Assembly: GCA_934654755.1 (NCBI GenBank)
Contig: CAKUGQ010000006.1
Coordinates: 1-64,000 of the forward strand
Length of the DNA: 64,000 nt
Origin: an uncultured Oscillospiraceae bacterium
GTDB taxonomy: Bacteria > Bacillota > Clostridia > Oscillospirales > Oscillospiraceae
Reading direction: 5' to 3'
Below the pieces are notes generated by a model. It worked only from the letters and a program-made list of their open reading frames with translations. It ran no database searches and was not told where the DNA came from. Positions 8,602-17,192 of this stretch are shown here, one piece after another (within the stretch, counting starts at the first letter, position 1; each line of letters begins with the position of its first letter). The position numbers and the translations under genes are program-made.

Positions 8602-9366
8602 TCATATTGTCGTATGCAGCAGCTGCTCGGAACGTTCCAGCAACGAGGGATTGCTGTTTCGGATTATGATACGTCCCTTTTCGCCTTCGCGAAGCAGTTC
8701 CGCCAGCGCCAGGCGGCGGTGGGTTTCTTTTGCAGTGCCGTCTGCGCCGTCCAGCAGTTCCGCATGAGTACCGAGGACGGCGGAAATGGCACGCTTCAGA
8801 AAGGGAAAGTGGGTACAGCCAAGCACGGCTGCATCCGGCTGTAAGGCCAACGCCTCCGACAGCTCCTCGCGCAAAACGCGCGTCAGAAAGTCACCGTCCA
8901 GCTCGCCGCGCTCAACAAAGGAAACCAGCTCCGGACAGGGACATTTGACGATACGGCAGCTCCCGCCTTCGCGTCTCATCAGTGCGGCGAATTTCTGCTC
9001 GCGCAGCGTTGCCTCGGTTGCCATTACGGCGACCGTTCCGCCAGGATGCCGCTTGACCGCCAGCTTCAGCGCCGGCTCGATTCCGATGATGATGCGTTCC
9101 GGCCAACGGGCACGCAGCTCGTCAATGGCGGCGGAGGTTGCGGTGTTGCAGGCGACGACCAGTGCTTTCGCGCCTTCGTCGAAGAGCCGCTGTGCATGCT
9201 TCAACGTCAAAGCACGGATCTGCGCCGTAGGACGCGGGCCGTAGGGTGCATTGGCGGAGTCCCCGAAGTAAAGGAAGTTTTCGCCGGGCAGTTCGCAGCA
9301 CAGCGCCTGTAATACGCTCAGTCCGCCCAGACCGGAATCGAACACGGCAATCGGTGCGTCTGACAT
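8602..9366 (-). CDS. murI: Glutamate racemase
   Basis: A cofactor-independent racemase making D-glutamate for peptidoglycan. The 254-residue product shows the opening FDSGLGGLSVL, FGDSANAPYG, the two catalytic cysteines C73 (VACNTATS) and C184 (GCTHFP), and the conserved spacing between them. It follows the lipoprotein gene at 10236-9388 by 21 nt and is probably cotranscribed with it. Normal length, cytoplasmic. Confidence 0.96.
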   Translation of the reverse strand: MSDAPIAVFDSGLGGLSVLQALCCELPGENFLYFGDSANAPYGPRPTAQIRALTLKHAQRLFDEGAKALVVACNTATSAAIDELRARWPERIIIGIEPALKLAVKRHPGGTVAVMATEATLREQKFAALMRREGGSCRIVKCPCPELVSFVERGELDGDFLTRVLREELSEALALQPDAAVLGCTHFPFLKRAISAVLGTHAELLDGADGTAKETHRRLALAELLREGEKGRIIIRNSNPSLLERSEQLLHTTI

Positions 9367-9387
9367 GAACCGCGCCTCCCTTCGTGT

Positions 9388-10236
9388 TTATGCGCCGGGA
9401 TTTTCGATGATCGGGTAAGCGAAAACCTCAAAGCGCTCTATGCGCGCGGCTTTCAGAGCCGGCGGCAGGGTAAAACTACTGACATCGAAAGCCAGTGTTG
9501 CCGCAGTTACAGGCAAATCAACCAGCGAATACATCAGCGAGACCGGTTTTCCGTCAGCATCGAACAGTACACAGGCGACATAAATTCCCCATGACTTTGC
9601 ACCGCCTGTGTAGTTTACATAACCAGTCAGCGTCATGCCGCCGTAAACGGAGTCGCGCAGCGACGAGCGGATGATATCATACCGTTTCAGACCGCTCTGT
9701 TCCTGCGTGCTTGCTGTACGGATGTTCAGACTGTAGCTTATGTTCTGCTCGCCTTCGGCACTCAATGAAACGCGGCCGCTGTCAAAATAATAGCCCGTTT
9801 CGCCGGGGTCGATCACCTGTGGGTAGCCGATCACGCCGGAGAAGATGGCCGACTCGCCCCCCTGATTTGTCAGAGTAATGGCGCTCATGCCGAGAAACAA
9901 CGGCGTATTGCCGGTGTTCTTCACGGAGATGATCGCCTGCGCATACATCTCGCCGTCCACCCGGTAGCTCAATCCTGCGTTGTATGTCACACGATACGGT
10001 TCATCGCTCTGTGAGGGCTCCTGTGTCGGCTCCCGGGTCGGTTCCTGCGTGGGCTGCTCCGTGGATTCGTCCGTCGGGGAGGAAGTGTCGGAAGGCAGCG
10101 TCAGATCCGGAGGGAGCGTGACGGAGGGACGCTCCGTCGGCGCGGAAGAATCGGTCGTCGGGTCCGGATCGTTTGTGCACGCGCACAGGCCGATCAGCAA
10201 TCCCAGCGCGAGAATCAGACAAAAAAATCGCTTCAT
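9388..10236 (-). CDS. Lipoprotein with Pro/Thr linker
   Basis: A 282-residue lipoprotein: signal peptide with lipobox LCAC (Cys about residue 20), then a low-complexity Ser/Thr/Pro/Glu/Gln linker (repeated EPTQEPTREPTQEP) and a beta-rich domain (about residues 80-280) that includes VKNTGNTPLFLGMSAITLTN, similar to FxLYD/immunoglobulin-like extracellular folds. No catalytic motif. Cotranscribed with murI downstream. The linker probably spans the wall. Function unknown. Confidence 0.75.
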   Translation of the reverse strand: MKRFFCLILALGLLIGLCACTNDPDPTTDSSAPTERPSVTLPPDLTLPSDTSSPTDESTEQPTQEPTREPTQEPSQSDEPYRVTYNAGLSYRVDGEMYAQAIISVKNTGNTPLFLGMSAITLTNQGGESAIFSGVIGYPQVIDPGETGYYFDSGRVSLSAEGEQNISYSLNIRTASTQEQSGLKRYDIIRSSLRDSVYGGMTLTGYVNYTGGAKSWGIYVACVLFDADGKPVSLMYSLVDLPVTAATLAFDVSSFTLPPALKAARIERFEVFAYPIIENPGA

Positions 10237-10335
10237 TGCGTTTCATCCTTTCTGCTGTTCTGTGTACCGGGTTATCATATCACATTTTCCCGGCTTTGAA
10301 AAGATTTTTCAGCAAAAAAGAGTACAAAAAAGTGC

Positions 10336-10364
10336 TTGACAACGCGCTCTTCCTGTGATAGAAT
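10336..10364 (+). promoter_or_regulatory. SigA promoter of infC operon
   Basis: TTGACA (10336-10341), 17 nt, TAGAAT (10359-10364). Confidence 0.8.
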
Positions 10365-10370
10365 AGCGAG

Positions 10371-10520
10371 GCTAAGAACAAAGAAGGTCGGCAGCCCCGG
10401 GCTCACCTCAAGCGAAGCGAAGAGGTCACATATCGAGTACATCGCGCTTCAGCGCGGTTTTTCGGTTGCGGGTGCTGCGGGCATCCGCTTTTTTCGTGTG
10501 ACAACTGGAGGTGCTTTCCC
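10371..10520 (+). promoter_or_regulatory. infC-rpmI-rplT leader with attenuator (L20-type)
   Basis: The roughly 150-nt 5' leader carries two successive terminator-like hairpins: CGCGC / GCGCG then GTTTTT (10443-10462), and GCGGGTGC / GCATCCGC then TTTTTT (10468-10495). In low-GC Firmicutes this operon is repressed by its own L20 acting on such a leader; the position and architecture agree, though I cannot score the model. Confidence 0.65.
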
Positions 10521-11039
10521 ATCGGTAAATTAGATCATCAGCTCAACGAGGAGATCCGCGACAAGGAGATCCGTCTCATTGCTGCCGACGGCAGCATGGT
10601 CGGCATCATTTCCTCCGAAGCGGCGCTGGCAATGGCGGAAGAACAGGATCTTGATCTTGTAAAGATCTCGCCCAATGCCGTTCCGCCCGTCTGCAAGATC
10701 ATGGACTACGGCAAGTTCCGCTTCGATCAGCTTAAGAAGGAGAAGGAAGCGAAGAAGAACCAGCGCGTGGTTGAGATCAAGGAGATTCGTATGTCTCCTG
10801 GCATCGACGCAAACGATCTGAACACCAAGATGCGCAGCGCCGTCAAGTTTCTTTCCGACGGGAACCGCGTCAAGGTTTCGGTGCGCTTCCGCGGCCGCGA
10901 GATGGCGCACACCGAGATCGGTGAGGAGCTTTTGACCCAGTTCGCCGCAAGCTGCGCCGAGGTTGCCACTCTGGAGAAAAAACCCAAGCTCGACGGCAGA
11001 CATATGTCCATCTTCCTGTCGCCCAAGAGCGCAAAATAA
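10521..11039 (+). CDS. infC: Translation initiation factor IF-3
   Basis: IF-3 binds the 30S subunit, blocks premature 50S joining and proofreads the start codon. The start is placed at ATC 10521: GGAGG (10507-10511) lies 9 nt upstream, and homology begins there (IGKLDHQLNEEIRDKEIRLI); no ATG, GTG or TTG fits, and the first in-frame ATG (10596) would remove the conserved N-terminus. Non-AUG starts on infC are a known autoregulatory device. About 172 residues, with the N-domain, the basic linker (KKEKEAKKNQ) and the C-domain (EIRMSPGIDxND). First of three genes. Confidence 0.95.
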   Translation: MGKLDHQLNEEIRDKEIRLIAADGSMVGIISSEAALAMAEEQDLDLVKISPNAVPPVCKIMDYGKFRFDQLKKEKEAKKNQRVVEIKEIRMSPGIDANDLNTKMRSAVKFLSDGNRVKVSVRFRGREMAHTEIGEELLTQFAASCAEVATLEKKPKLDGRHMSIFLSPKSAK

Positions 11040-11057
11040 CAACAAAGGAGAACCATC

Positions 11058-11255
11058 ATGCCGAAACTGAAGACCCACAGCGGTGCAAAGAAGAGATTCA
11101 ATCTCACCAAGACCGGCAAGGTCAAGAGAGCACACGCCTTTAAGAGCCATATCCTCACCAAGAAGGACACCAAGCGCGGCCGTCGCCTGAGAAGCACGAC
11201 CTATGCAGACGTTACCAACGTCGAGGCGATCAAGAAAATGATCCCTTACAAATAA
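11058..11255 (+). CDS. rpmI: 50S ribosomal protein L35 (bL35)
   Basis: A 65-residue basic protein with the family start MPKLKTHSGAKKRF and the K-R-x-KRA-H-x-F-K-SHILTKK core. AAAGGAGAA precedes ATG. Middle gene of infC-rpmI-rplT, 18 nt after infC. Confidence 0.97.
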   Translation: MPKLKTHSGAKKRFNLTKTGKVKRAHAFKSHILTKKDTKRGRRLRSTTYADVTNVEAIKKMIPYK

Positions 11256-11276
11256 TCGGACAGGAGGATATGAACA

Positions 11277-11630
11277 ATGGCTAGAATCAAGGGCGCGATG
11301 ATGACGCGCAAAAGAAGAAATAAGACCCTGAAGCTCGCAAAGTCCTACTGGGGCTCCAAGTCGACCCATTTCAAGATGGCCAAGCAGGCCGTCAAGAAGT
11401 CCGGCGTTTATGCGTATATCGGCCGCAAGCAGAAGAAGCGTGATTTCCGCCGTCTGTGGATCGCCCGTATCTCCGCTGCCGTGAAGCCCTTCGACATGAA
11501 CTATTCCCGTTTCATGAACGGCCTGAAGAAGTCCGGCATCGAGATGAACCGCAAGGCTCTGTCCGAGCTGGCCATTACCGACTCCGCCGCGTTCGCCGCG
11601 CTGGTCGAGACCGCAAAGAAGGCTCTGTAA
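11277..11630 (+). CDS. rplT: 50S ribosomal protein L20 (bL20)
   Basis: A 117-residue large-subunit assembly protein. It has the RNA-binding N-terminal extension (TRKRRNKTLKLAKSYWGSKS), the YIGRKQKKRDFRRLWIARI core and the globular end. In Firmicutes it also represses its own operon by binding the leader upstream of infC; that leader is present at 10371-10520. AGGAGG precedes the start; a terminator follows 12 nt after the stop. Confidence 0.97.
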   Translation: MARIKGAMMTRKRRNKTLKLAKSYWGSKSTHFKMAKQAVKKSGVYAYIGRKQKKRDFRRLWIARISAAVKPFDMNYSRFMNGLKKSGIEMNRKALSELAITDSAAFAALVETAKKAL

Positions 11631-11642
11631 TTCCGAGTGTAG

Positions 11643-11667
11643 AAAGCCGCCCGATGGGCGGCTTTTT
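11643..11667 (+). terminator. Terminator of infC operon
   Basis: AAGCCGCCC / GGGCGGCTT stem with 3-nt loop and TTTTT tail. Confidence 0.9.
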
Positions 11668-11733
11668 GCGTACCGAGGTGACTTTCTTGCGGCACAACTC
11701 TTTGCCGGGAGTGAAAGAGGGCCCCGATGCGAT

Positions 11734-11763
11734 AAAAGGGAGAGGCAAATGCCTCTCCCTTTT
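11734..11763. terminator. Bidirectional hairpin after pepT
   Basis: AAAAGGGAGAGGC / GCCTCTCCCTTTT stem with AAAT loop; serves the minus-strand pepT and backs up the rplT terminator. Confidence 0.75.
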
Positions 11764-11803
11764 GCAATACCGGGCTGTACTTTTTTCTTTTCTGACTGCG
11801 TAT

Positions 11804-13009
11804 TTACACTGCGTTGCGCAGGATGCGCTTGATCGTACGCACGGCGGCCTCCATGTCCTCTACGGGCACAAATTCAAAGCGACCGTGAAAATTCTGCCCG
11901 CCGGTAAAAAGATTGGGACAGGGGAGACCCTCATAACTCAGCCGCGCACCGTCCGTACCACCCCGGATGGGCACGACTACGGGTGTGACGCCAGCCTCCA
12001 GCATGGCCTTCTTTGCCGCCTCGATGATGTCCATATGCGGCTCGATTTTCTCGCGCATATTGTAGTAGCTGTCGCGCAGCGAGACTTCGACGGTTCCCTC
12101 ACCGTATTTTTCGTTCAGGAAGGCGGCGATTTCCGCGAACTGCCGCTTTTTGCGCTCGAACTTCGCACGGTTGTGGTCGCGAATGATATAGTCCAGACAG
12201 CTCTCTTCGCAGGAGCCGTTCATGGAGTGCAGATGGCAGAAGCCTTCGTAGTGCTCGGTGTATTCCGGGCGCTCGTTTGCGGGCAGCAGACTGTGAAATT
12301 CAAGGGCGACATTCTGTGAGTTGATCATGCAGTTTTTGGCGCTGCCGGGATGGACGCTGCGGCCATGGATCAGGACGCTTGCCGCGGCAGCGTTGAAGTT
12401 TTCGTATTCCAGCTCACCGACTGCGCCGCCGTCTACGGTATAGCCGTAGTCGGCGTCGAAATGCGCCAGATCAAAGCGGTCGGCGCCGCGGCCGATTTCC
12501 TCGTCGGGAGTGAAGCCGATGCGGATACCGGCAAATTCGCCGCCCTCGGCCAAAAGCTCCTCCACGGCGGTGAGAATCTCCGCAATGCCGGCTTTGTCGT
12601 CCGCGCCGAGCAGGGTGGTGCCGTCGGTGACGACCAGCTTTTTGCCGATGCAGTCCTTCAGCGCCGGAAATTCTGCCGGGCTGAGCACGATGTGCTTTTC
12701 GGCATTAAGCAGCACGTCGCCGCCTTCGTATTTGACGATCTGTGGCTTGACATTTGTGCCGGAGGCATCCGGAGAGGTGTCCATGTGGGCGATCAGACCG
12801 ATCTTCGGCGCACGCTCTGCGCCGGCGACCTCGCCGTAGACATAGCCGTTTTCATCCATGCGGACGTTGGCAATGCCCAGTGCCTTCATTTCCTCAACCA
12901 GCGCTGCACCAAGCAGCTTCTGCTTGGCACTGGAGGGGCAGGTTTCGGAGTTTTCATCGGATTGCGTGTCAAACGAGACGTATTTTAAGAGACGTTCGGT
13001 AACGGTCAT
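11804..13009 (-). CDS. pepT: Peptidase T (tripeptide aminopeptidase)
   Basis: A cytoplasmic M20-family dizinc tripeptidase that removes the N-terminal residue of tripeptides. The 401-residue product has the zinc motifs IAHMDTSP (H75, D77), LGADDKAG, the catalytic/metal glutamates in TPDEEIGRG, the dimerisation lid domain and a C-terminal GGQNFHGRFEF with a metal histidine. ATG follows AAGGATGAAACACC, so the site is moderate. It lies 16 nt after the APH-fold gene and is probably cotranscribed with it. Confidence 0.95.
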   Translation of the reverse strand: MTVTERLLKYVSFDTQSDENSETCPSSAKQKLLGAALVEEMKALGIANVRMDENGYVYGEVAGAERAPKIGLIAHMDTSPDASGTNVKPQIVKYEGGDVLLNAEKHIVLSPAEFPALKDCIGKKLVVTDGTTLLGADDKAGIAEILTAVEELLAEGGEFAGIRIGFTPDEEIGRGADRFDLAHFDADYGYTVDGGAVGELEYENFNAAAASVLIHGRSVHPGSAKNCMINSQNVALEFHSLLPANERPEYTEHYEGFCHLHSMNGSCEESCLDYIIRDHNRAKFERKKRQFAEIAAFLNEKYGEGTVEVSLRDSYYNMREKIEPHMDIIEAAKKAMLEAGVTPVVVPIRGGTDGARLSYEGLPCPNLFTGGQNFHGRFEFVPVEDMEAAVRTIKRILRNAV

Positions 13010-13025
13010 GGTGTTTCATCCTTTC

Positions 13026-14060
13026 CTAGAGCGGCTTGTCCAGAAGCCCATGCAGCAGGGAAAGGCATTTGTCCCTGCGGGCTTCGTCGTTCAGCCATTT
13101 AACCATTTCGCATACATTGGGGTACTGGAACAGATCGACGATACGCTTGAAATACGGCAGGAGCCGACGTTCCGGTTCATTGAGCTTGTAATGCTTCCAA
13201 ATAACGCGAAGCAGCGCCTCCTGCTCCGTGTCGATGCGTTCCAGAATCTCCGGGACGCTCAGGTTATCAAAATCCTCCGGGCCGGGGAAGTAATTCGTTT
13301 CGTTCAGGAAAACATTGACGTTGACGTCCGTACCGGAGTTGTTGAAGTCGATCAGGCCGACAAAATGTCCGTCGTTTTGCAGCTCATTGGAGTTATTCAG
13401 ATCGCCCTGATAGACACAGCGGGGCAGCGCGGCAAAATCCTCCGCGATCCGCTCGCGCAGGGATCGGTTGAGCGTTTCAAGACCGTCGGCCAGCGCCTGC
13501 TCGCCGTGAGCACGCAGCGCAGCAATCAGCGTACCGGCGTTTTCCTGCTTTTCGTCAATGCCAGGTTTGTCCAGCGGCGCGGTGTCGATGATCGTCCACA
13601 TGGAACGAATTTCTGACAGATCGCAGTTTGTGTATTTGGCGGCGAGCAAACCCAGATGCTCCACGACCTCCCCACGGTCATGCTCTGCATCCCATGCGTA
13701 GGTGGGATATATCGCATATTCTTCCACAAAGCAGGTGCAGAGCGTTCCGTCAAGCATGACCGGGTGGGACAGCGAGCCGTCAATCGTATGCAGAAGCTGC
13801 GGGGCATAGACGCCGATGGAGCGATAGCGGTCAATCAGACGTGAGATTGCCTGCAGACGTGCTTCCCAGATAGAACGCTGCGAGTTGATCTTCAGGACGT
13901 GTTTCCGGTCGAGGATGAAACTGTAACGGAGATCCTGCGGGCCGTGCGAGGTGTCATAACGCTCGTTTATTTCGCAAAAACTCAGACCAAAGGCGGAGAG
14001 TACGGTCGTCAGGTCGCCGTTGCTCAGTAGAATATCCGGTTTGCTTTGCAGTTGCAGCAT
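13026..14060 (-). CDS. APH-fold small-molecule kinase
   Basis: A 344-residue protein of the aminoglycoside phosphotransferase/choline kinase-like superfamily. The catalytic loop appears as YQGDLNNSN (217-225, base D220, metal-binding N225) and the DFG-equivalent as GLIDFNN (235-241); K57 in HVLKI is the likely ATP-contacting lysine. The substrate cannot be read from sequence; metabolic kinases of this group act on amino-sugars, choline-like compounds or homoserine-like substrates, and there is no reason to call it a resistance gene. AAAGGAG precedes the start. Followed by pepT. Only 56 nt separate it from the ackA stop, and that gap contains the ackA terminator. Confidence 0.75.
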   Translation of the reverse strand: MLQLQSKPDILLSNGDLTTVLSAFGLSFCEINERYDTSHGPQDLRYSFILDRKHVLKINSQRSIWEARLQAISRLIDRYRSIGVYAPQLLHTIDGSLSHPVMLDGTLCTCFVEEYAIYPTYAWDAEHDRGEVVEHLGLLAAKYTNCDLSEIRSMWTIIDTAPLDKPGIDEKQENAGTLIAALRAHGEQALADGLETLNRSLRERIAEDFAALPRCVYQGDLNNSNELQNDGHFVGLIDFNNSGTDVNVNVFLNETNYFPGPEDFDNLSVPEILERIDTEQEALLRVIWKHYKLNEPERRLLPYFKRIVDLFQYPNVCEMVKWLNDEARRDKCLSLLHGLLDKPL

Positions 14061-14076
14061 GGGATGCTCCTTTTGT

Positions 14077-14108
14077 AAAACTGCCCCGCCGAAGGACGGG
14101 GCAGTAAT
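14077..14108 (-). terminator. Hairpin between ackA and APH-fold gene
   Basis: ACTGCCCCG (14080-14088) / CGGGGCAGT (14097-14105), minus-strand tail TTTTACAAAAGG that runs straight into the next ribosome site. It may terminate only part of the ackA transcripts. Confidence 0.7.
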
Positions 14109-14116
14109 TTCGCTCT

Positions 14117-15316
14117 TTACTTTTTGCAGAGCTCGGCAGTATCCTGCGCGATCATCAGCTCTTCATTTGTCGGGATGACCCAAACGGTGACCTTGGAGTC
14201 GTCGGCGGAGATGATCTTCTCCTCGCCGCGGGTCTTGTTCTTCTCCGGGTCGAGCTTGACGCCGAGGAATTCCAGACCACTGCAGATGTCCTGACGCATG
14301 GCAATGCCGTTTTCGCCGACACCGGCGGTAAAGACAAGGCAGTCCAGTCCGCCCAGAGCGGCGGCGTAGGAGCCGATATACTTGCGGACCTCGTAGGCGA
14401 ATTTATCAAGCGCCAGACGGCAGGCTTCGTCGCCCTTTTCGGCACCGGCTTCCAGATCGCGGAAGTCGGAGGACAGCCCGTTCGACAGCGCCAGAACGCC
14501 GGATTTCTTGTTGAGCATGGTCAGGCATTCATCGGCGGTCATGCCGTATTTGTTCATGATGAACTGTACGACGCAGGCGTCAATGTCACCTGAGCGGGTA
14601 CCCATGGGTACGCCGGCCAGCGGGGAAAGGCCCATGGAGGTATCCTGGCACTTGCCGTTTGCCACGGCGGACAGCGACGAACCGTTGCCCAGATGGCAGA
14701 CAATGATCTTCAGATCTTCGGCAGGCTTGCCCATCAGCTCAATGGCGCGCTTGGAGACAAAGCGGTGGGAGGTGCCGTGGAAGCCGTAGCGGCGCAGATG
14801 ATCTTCTTCGTAGTATTTGGTGGGAATGGCGTAGCGATATGCCTTCGGGGGCATGGTCATATGGAAAGCGGTGTCGAACACGGCGACCTGGGGGGTGCCC
14901 GGCATAACCTTCTCGCAGGCTTCGATGCCCATCAGGTTCGCGGGATTATGCAGCGGGCCGAGCGGGATACACTCCCGGATGGCCTGCTTGCAGGCTTCGT
15001 CGATGATGCACGACTCAATGAATTTCACGCCGCCGTGCAGCACGCGGTGACCGACAGCGTCGATCTCGTCGGTCGACCGGATCACGCCGAACTCGGGATC
15101 AACCAGAATGGACAGAACCGCCTCAATGGCTTCGGAATGGGTGGGCATGGGGATATCGCGCTCGACCTTGATGCCCTTGGCCGGAACCTTGTGGGTCAGC
15201 TTGCCGTCAATGTAGATGCGCTCACACAGGCCCTTGGCCGAGACATCGCCGGTCTCGGGATTCATGAGCTGGTACTTCAGCGAGGAACTGCCGGCATTGA
15301 TAACGAGAATGTTCAT
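14117..15316 (-). CDS. ackA: Acetate kinase
   Basis: Interconverts acetyl phosphate + ADP and acetate + ATP; the energy-yielding last step of acetate fermentation. The 399-residue product starts MNILVINAGSSSLKYQL; ATG 15314-15316 has AGGAG 11 nt upstream, while the GTG at 15328 would overlap that site. Seen: the N-terminal phosphate motif NAGSSSLK, HRVLHGG, the VAVFDTAFH region, HLGNGSSL and GDIDxxV. No pta lies beside it, unlike in many genomes. Confidence 0.97.
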   Translation of the reverse strand: MNILVINAGSSSLKYQLMNPETGDVSAKGLCERIYIDGKLTHKVPAKGIKVERDIPMPTHSEAIEAVLSILVDPEFGVIRSTDEIDAVGHRVLHGGVKFIESCIIDEACKQAIRECIPLGPLHNPANLMGIEACEKVMPGTPQVAVFDTAFHMTMPPKAYRYAIPTKYYEEDHLRRYGFHGTSHRFVSKRAIELMGKPAEDLKIIVCHLGNGSSLSAVANGKCQDTSMGLSPLAGVPMGTRSGDIDACVVQFIMNKYGMTADECLTMLNKKSGVLALSNGLSSDFRDLEAGAEKGDEACRLALDKFAYEVRKYIGSYAAALGGLDCLVFTAGVGENGIAMRQDICSGLEFLGVKLDPEKNKTRGEEKIISADDSKVTVWVIPTNEELMIAQDTAELCKK

Positions 15317-15389
15317 GGTTTGCGTCACTCCTGTAAAAAATGTGTTTTCCTGTGATCATATCGGGTATCGAATTATCGCATACAACACC

Positions 15390-15418
15390 ATTCTATACGA
15401 AAATGCAAAAACTTACAA
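15390..15418 (-). promoter_or_regulatory. Promoter of ackA
   Basis: Minus-strand TTGTAA (15418-15413), 17 nt, TAGAAT (15395-15390). Confidence 0.6.
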
Positions 15419-15495
15419 GCCCCATTTTCAAAAAACATGAAAAAGCCGTGAAAAGGCAAGGCCACATAAGAACGCTTTCAAATTTGACTACTTGT

Positions 15496-15617
15496 TTATC
15501 GCAGCCCAAACAGCGTCAGCAGGCGATCCCAGAAGGTAAGGTATTCTTCTTCAACGACAACAGCAGCAACTTCCGGCAGTTCCGCACCGTCGGTGGAGAT
15601 GACAAACTGTACAGAGC
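15496..15617 (-). pseudogene. C-terminal remnant of an unknown protein
   Basis: Minus-strand frame encoding about 40 residues that end VVVEEEYLTFWDRLLTLFGLR and a stop. It resembles the tail of clostridial extracellular proteins with a final amphipathic segment, but is cut off at about 15617, exactly where the nim-like pseudogene begins. No start or ribosome site. Confidence 0.3.
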
Positions 15618-15619
15618 TG

Positions 15620-16097
15620 ATGTTCAGACCGATCCGGAAAAAGAAAAAAGAGATCAGCACGGAAGCGGCAGAGCAGCTGCTGCTTGAAAGTCGCCGTGGG
15701 GTTCTGGCCGTAAACGGCACGGAGGGCTACCCATATGCAATCCCAATCAATTATTATTTTGATAAGGGAGCCCGGAAAATCTATTTTCACGGTGCAAAAG
15801 CGGGGCATAAAATCGAAGCGATCCGGGCCTGCGATAAAGTGTGTTTTCACTGTCTACGGAAATGAAACCGTCAAGGAAGAAGCGTGGGCACCGTTCATGC
15901 AGAGTGCCGTTGTGTTCGGCAGATGCCGTTTGATAGAAAATGGCCCGGAAGCTCTGGCAAGGCTCAAGCAGCTTGCCATGAAATATTTCCCAGAGGAGCG
16001 GTTGGCCGATGAGGAAATTGCCAGAGCAGGAAAAGCCGCGCAGATGTTTGAAATTGAGGTTGAACACATCAGCGGTAAAGAAGTACAGGAGAGGTAA
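15620..16097 (+). pseudogene. Nitroimidazole-resistance-type flavoprotein, frameshifted
   Basis: Remnant of a pyridoxamine 5'-phosphate oxidase-fold (NimA-like) flavoprotein. The first frame reads MFRPIRKKKK...GVLAVNGTEGYPYAIPINYYFD...KIYFHGAKAGHKIEAIRACDKVCF and ends at a TGA (15863-15865); the rest (TVYGNETVKEEAWAPFMQSAVVFGRCRLIE) continues in a second frame to 16097. The shift maps to the T-run 15844-15847, where one extra T restores homology if removed. No ribosome site precedes ATG 15620. Such proteins are probable FMN-binding reductases. Confidence 0.75.
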
Positions 16098-16107
16098 TGG
16101 CTGTATT

Positions 16108-16470
16108 AAAAGCGATATCGAAAACGGCGTACATTAACCGGTAAAGGTTGCCCTTTCCGGCATGGTGGCCCTGTTCGGCACATATCAGATCGCCGCCAAC
16201 GGTGTAGCCCAGAGCATCTGGTCGCTGGCGTCTATTCTATTATGGGACTTGCGATGGCTCCCGCTTATACGACACTCATCGGGCAGTGCATGGGAGCGCG
16301 GGACATTGACACTGCCAGCTTCTACTTCAAAAAGCTCAACAAAATCCACGGGTACTGTCTGCCCTGTGGAACTTCCTGATTTTTGCAATCACGCCGCTGA
16401 TCGTCCGTTACTCCGCCATTTCATCGGAGACAAAAGAACTTGTAATCTGGTTGGTACTTATTGCCGGATA
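16108..16470 (+). pseudogene. MATE-family efflux transporter fragment
   Basis: Internal piece of a MATE (NorM/DinF-like) cation antiporter, readable only by joining frames: SDIENGVH, then stop TAA (16135-16137), then PVKVALSGMVALFGTYQIAA with IAANGVAQSIWSLAS; a shift near 16235 to GLAMAPAYTTLIGQCMGARD and IDTASFYFKKLNKIHGYCLP; then another shift to LSALWNFLIFAITPLIVRYS and ISSETKELVIWLVLIAG. The N-terminal and C-terminal thirds are absent. At least one nonsense change and two frameshifts show long decay. Confidence 0.75.
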
Positions 16471-16518
16471 AATGCCTGCCGGATTTGAGTCCTATCGGAG
16501 GATCTCATTATTGACTGC

Positions 16519-17157
16519 CTATGTTCTTTTGGCACCATAATCCTTCATCTCCGGTATTGCTCCGCCTGCCACAGCCCAGAAATATAAACTGGCCACACTG
16601 CAATACGGGTGAAAACGACGGCGGTATTTTTCAAACAGCTTGCGGTCAATTTTTCGGTGGTGGTAGACCATCCGCAGCCCTCGCAGGATTGCCAGATCAC
16701 CATAGCTGAAAATATCGGGGCGCTGTAAGCAGAACAGTAAAATCATCTCTGCCGTCCAGACACCAATGCCTTTCAGACCGCTCAACTCCCGGATGGCATC
16801 TTCATCGCCCATGCGCTCCACGGCATCCAGGTCAAATGCGCCTGTATGAACCTTTTCTGCAAAGTCCGTGATATACTCCGCCTTACGGAAGGTTATGCCA
16901 AGCCCCTGCAGCTTGGGAACGCCTGCTGTCAGAACGGTTTCGGCGTTGACCTCACCGAGCGCATCTTGCATCCGCTGCCAGATGGTCGCCTGAGCCCTGG
17001 TCGAGATTTGTTGTCCGATGATGTGGTGAATGACGGATGAAAACAAGTCCGTATCCACTGCGCGGTTGATATGCCCGATACGGTCAATGACTTCGCAGAG
17101 CCGTTTATCCTTTTGCCGCAGATGGTCAAGTTCCGTTTCTCCGTATGTAAAATACAT
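16519..17157 (-). CDS. DNA-3-methyladenine glycosylase II (AlkA-like)
   Basis: A helix-hairpin-helix base-excision glycosylase that removes alkylated purines. Start ATG 17155-17157 follows GAAGGTGAT; upstream in-frame residues are discarded. The 212-residue product has the IIGQQIS motif, the HhH-GPD hairpin LKGIGVWTAEMILL (about 129-142) and the catalytic Asp in DIFSYGD. It lacks the N-terminal TATA-like domain of E. coli AlkA, as is common in shorter Firmicute versions. Single-gene unit whose promoter is covered by a palindrome. Confidence 0.88.
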   Translation of the reverse strand: MYFTYGETELDHLRQKDKRLCEVIDRIGHINRAVDTDLFSSVIHHIIGQQISTRAQATIWQRMQDALGEVNAETVLTAGVPKLQGLGITFRKAEYITDFAEKVHTGAFDLDAVERMGDEDAIRELSGLKGIGVWTAEMILLFCLQRPDIFSYGDLAILRGLRMVYHHRKIDRKLFEKYRRRFHPYCSVASLYFWAVAGGAIPEMKDYGAKRT

Positions 17158-17192
17158 TTTTATCACCTTCTTGTAGTTTTCGCGCGCTTGTG

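Noticed and set aside
13026..14060. Aminoglycoside resistance gene
   Set aside because: Only the kinase fold is shared; the context (ackA, pepT) and divergence point to a metabolic kinase.
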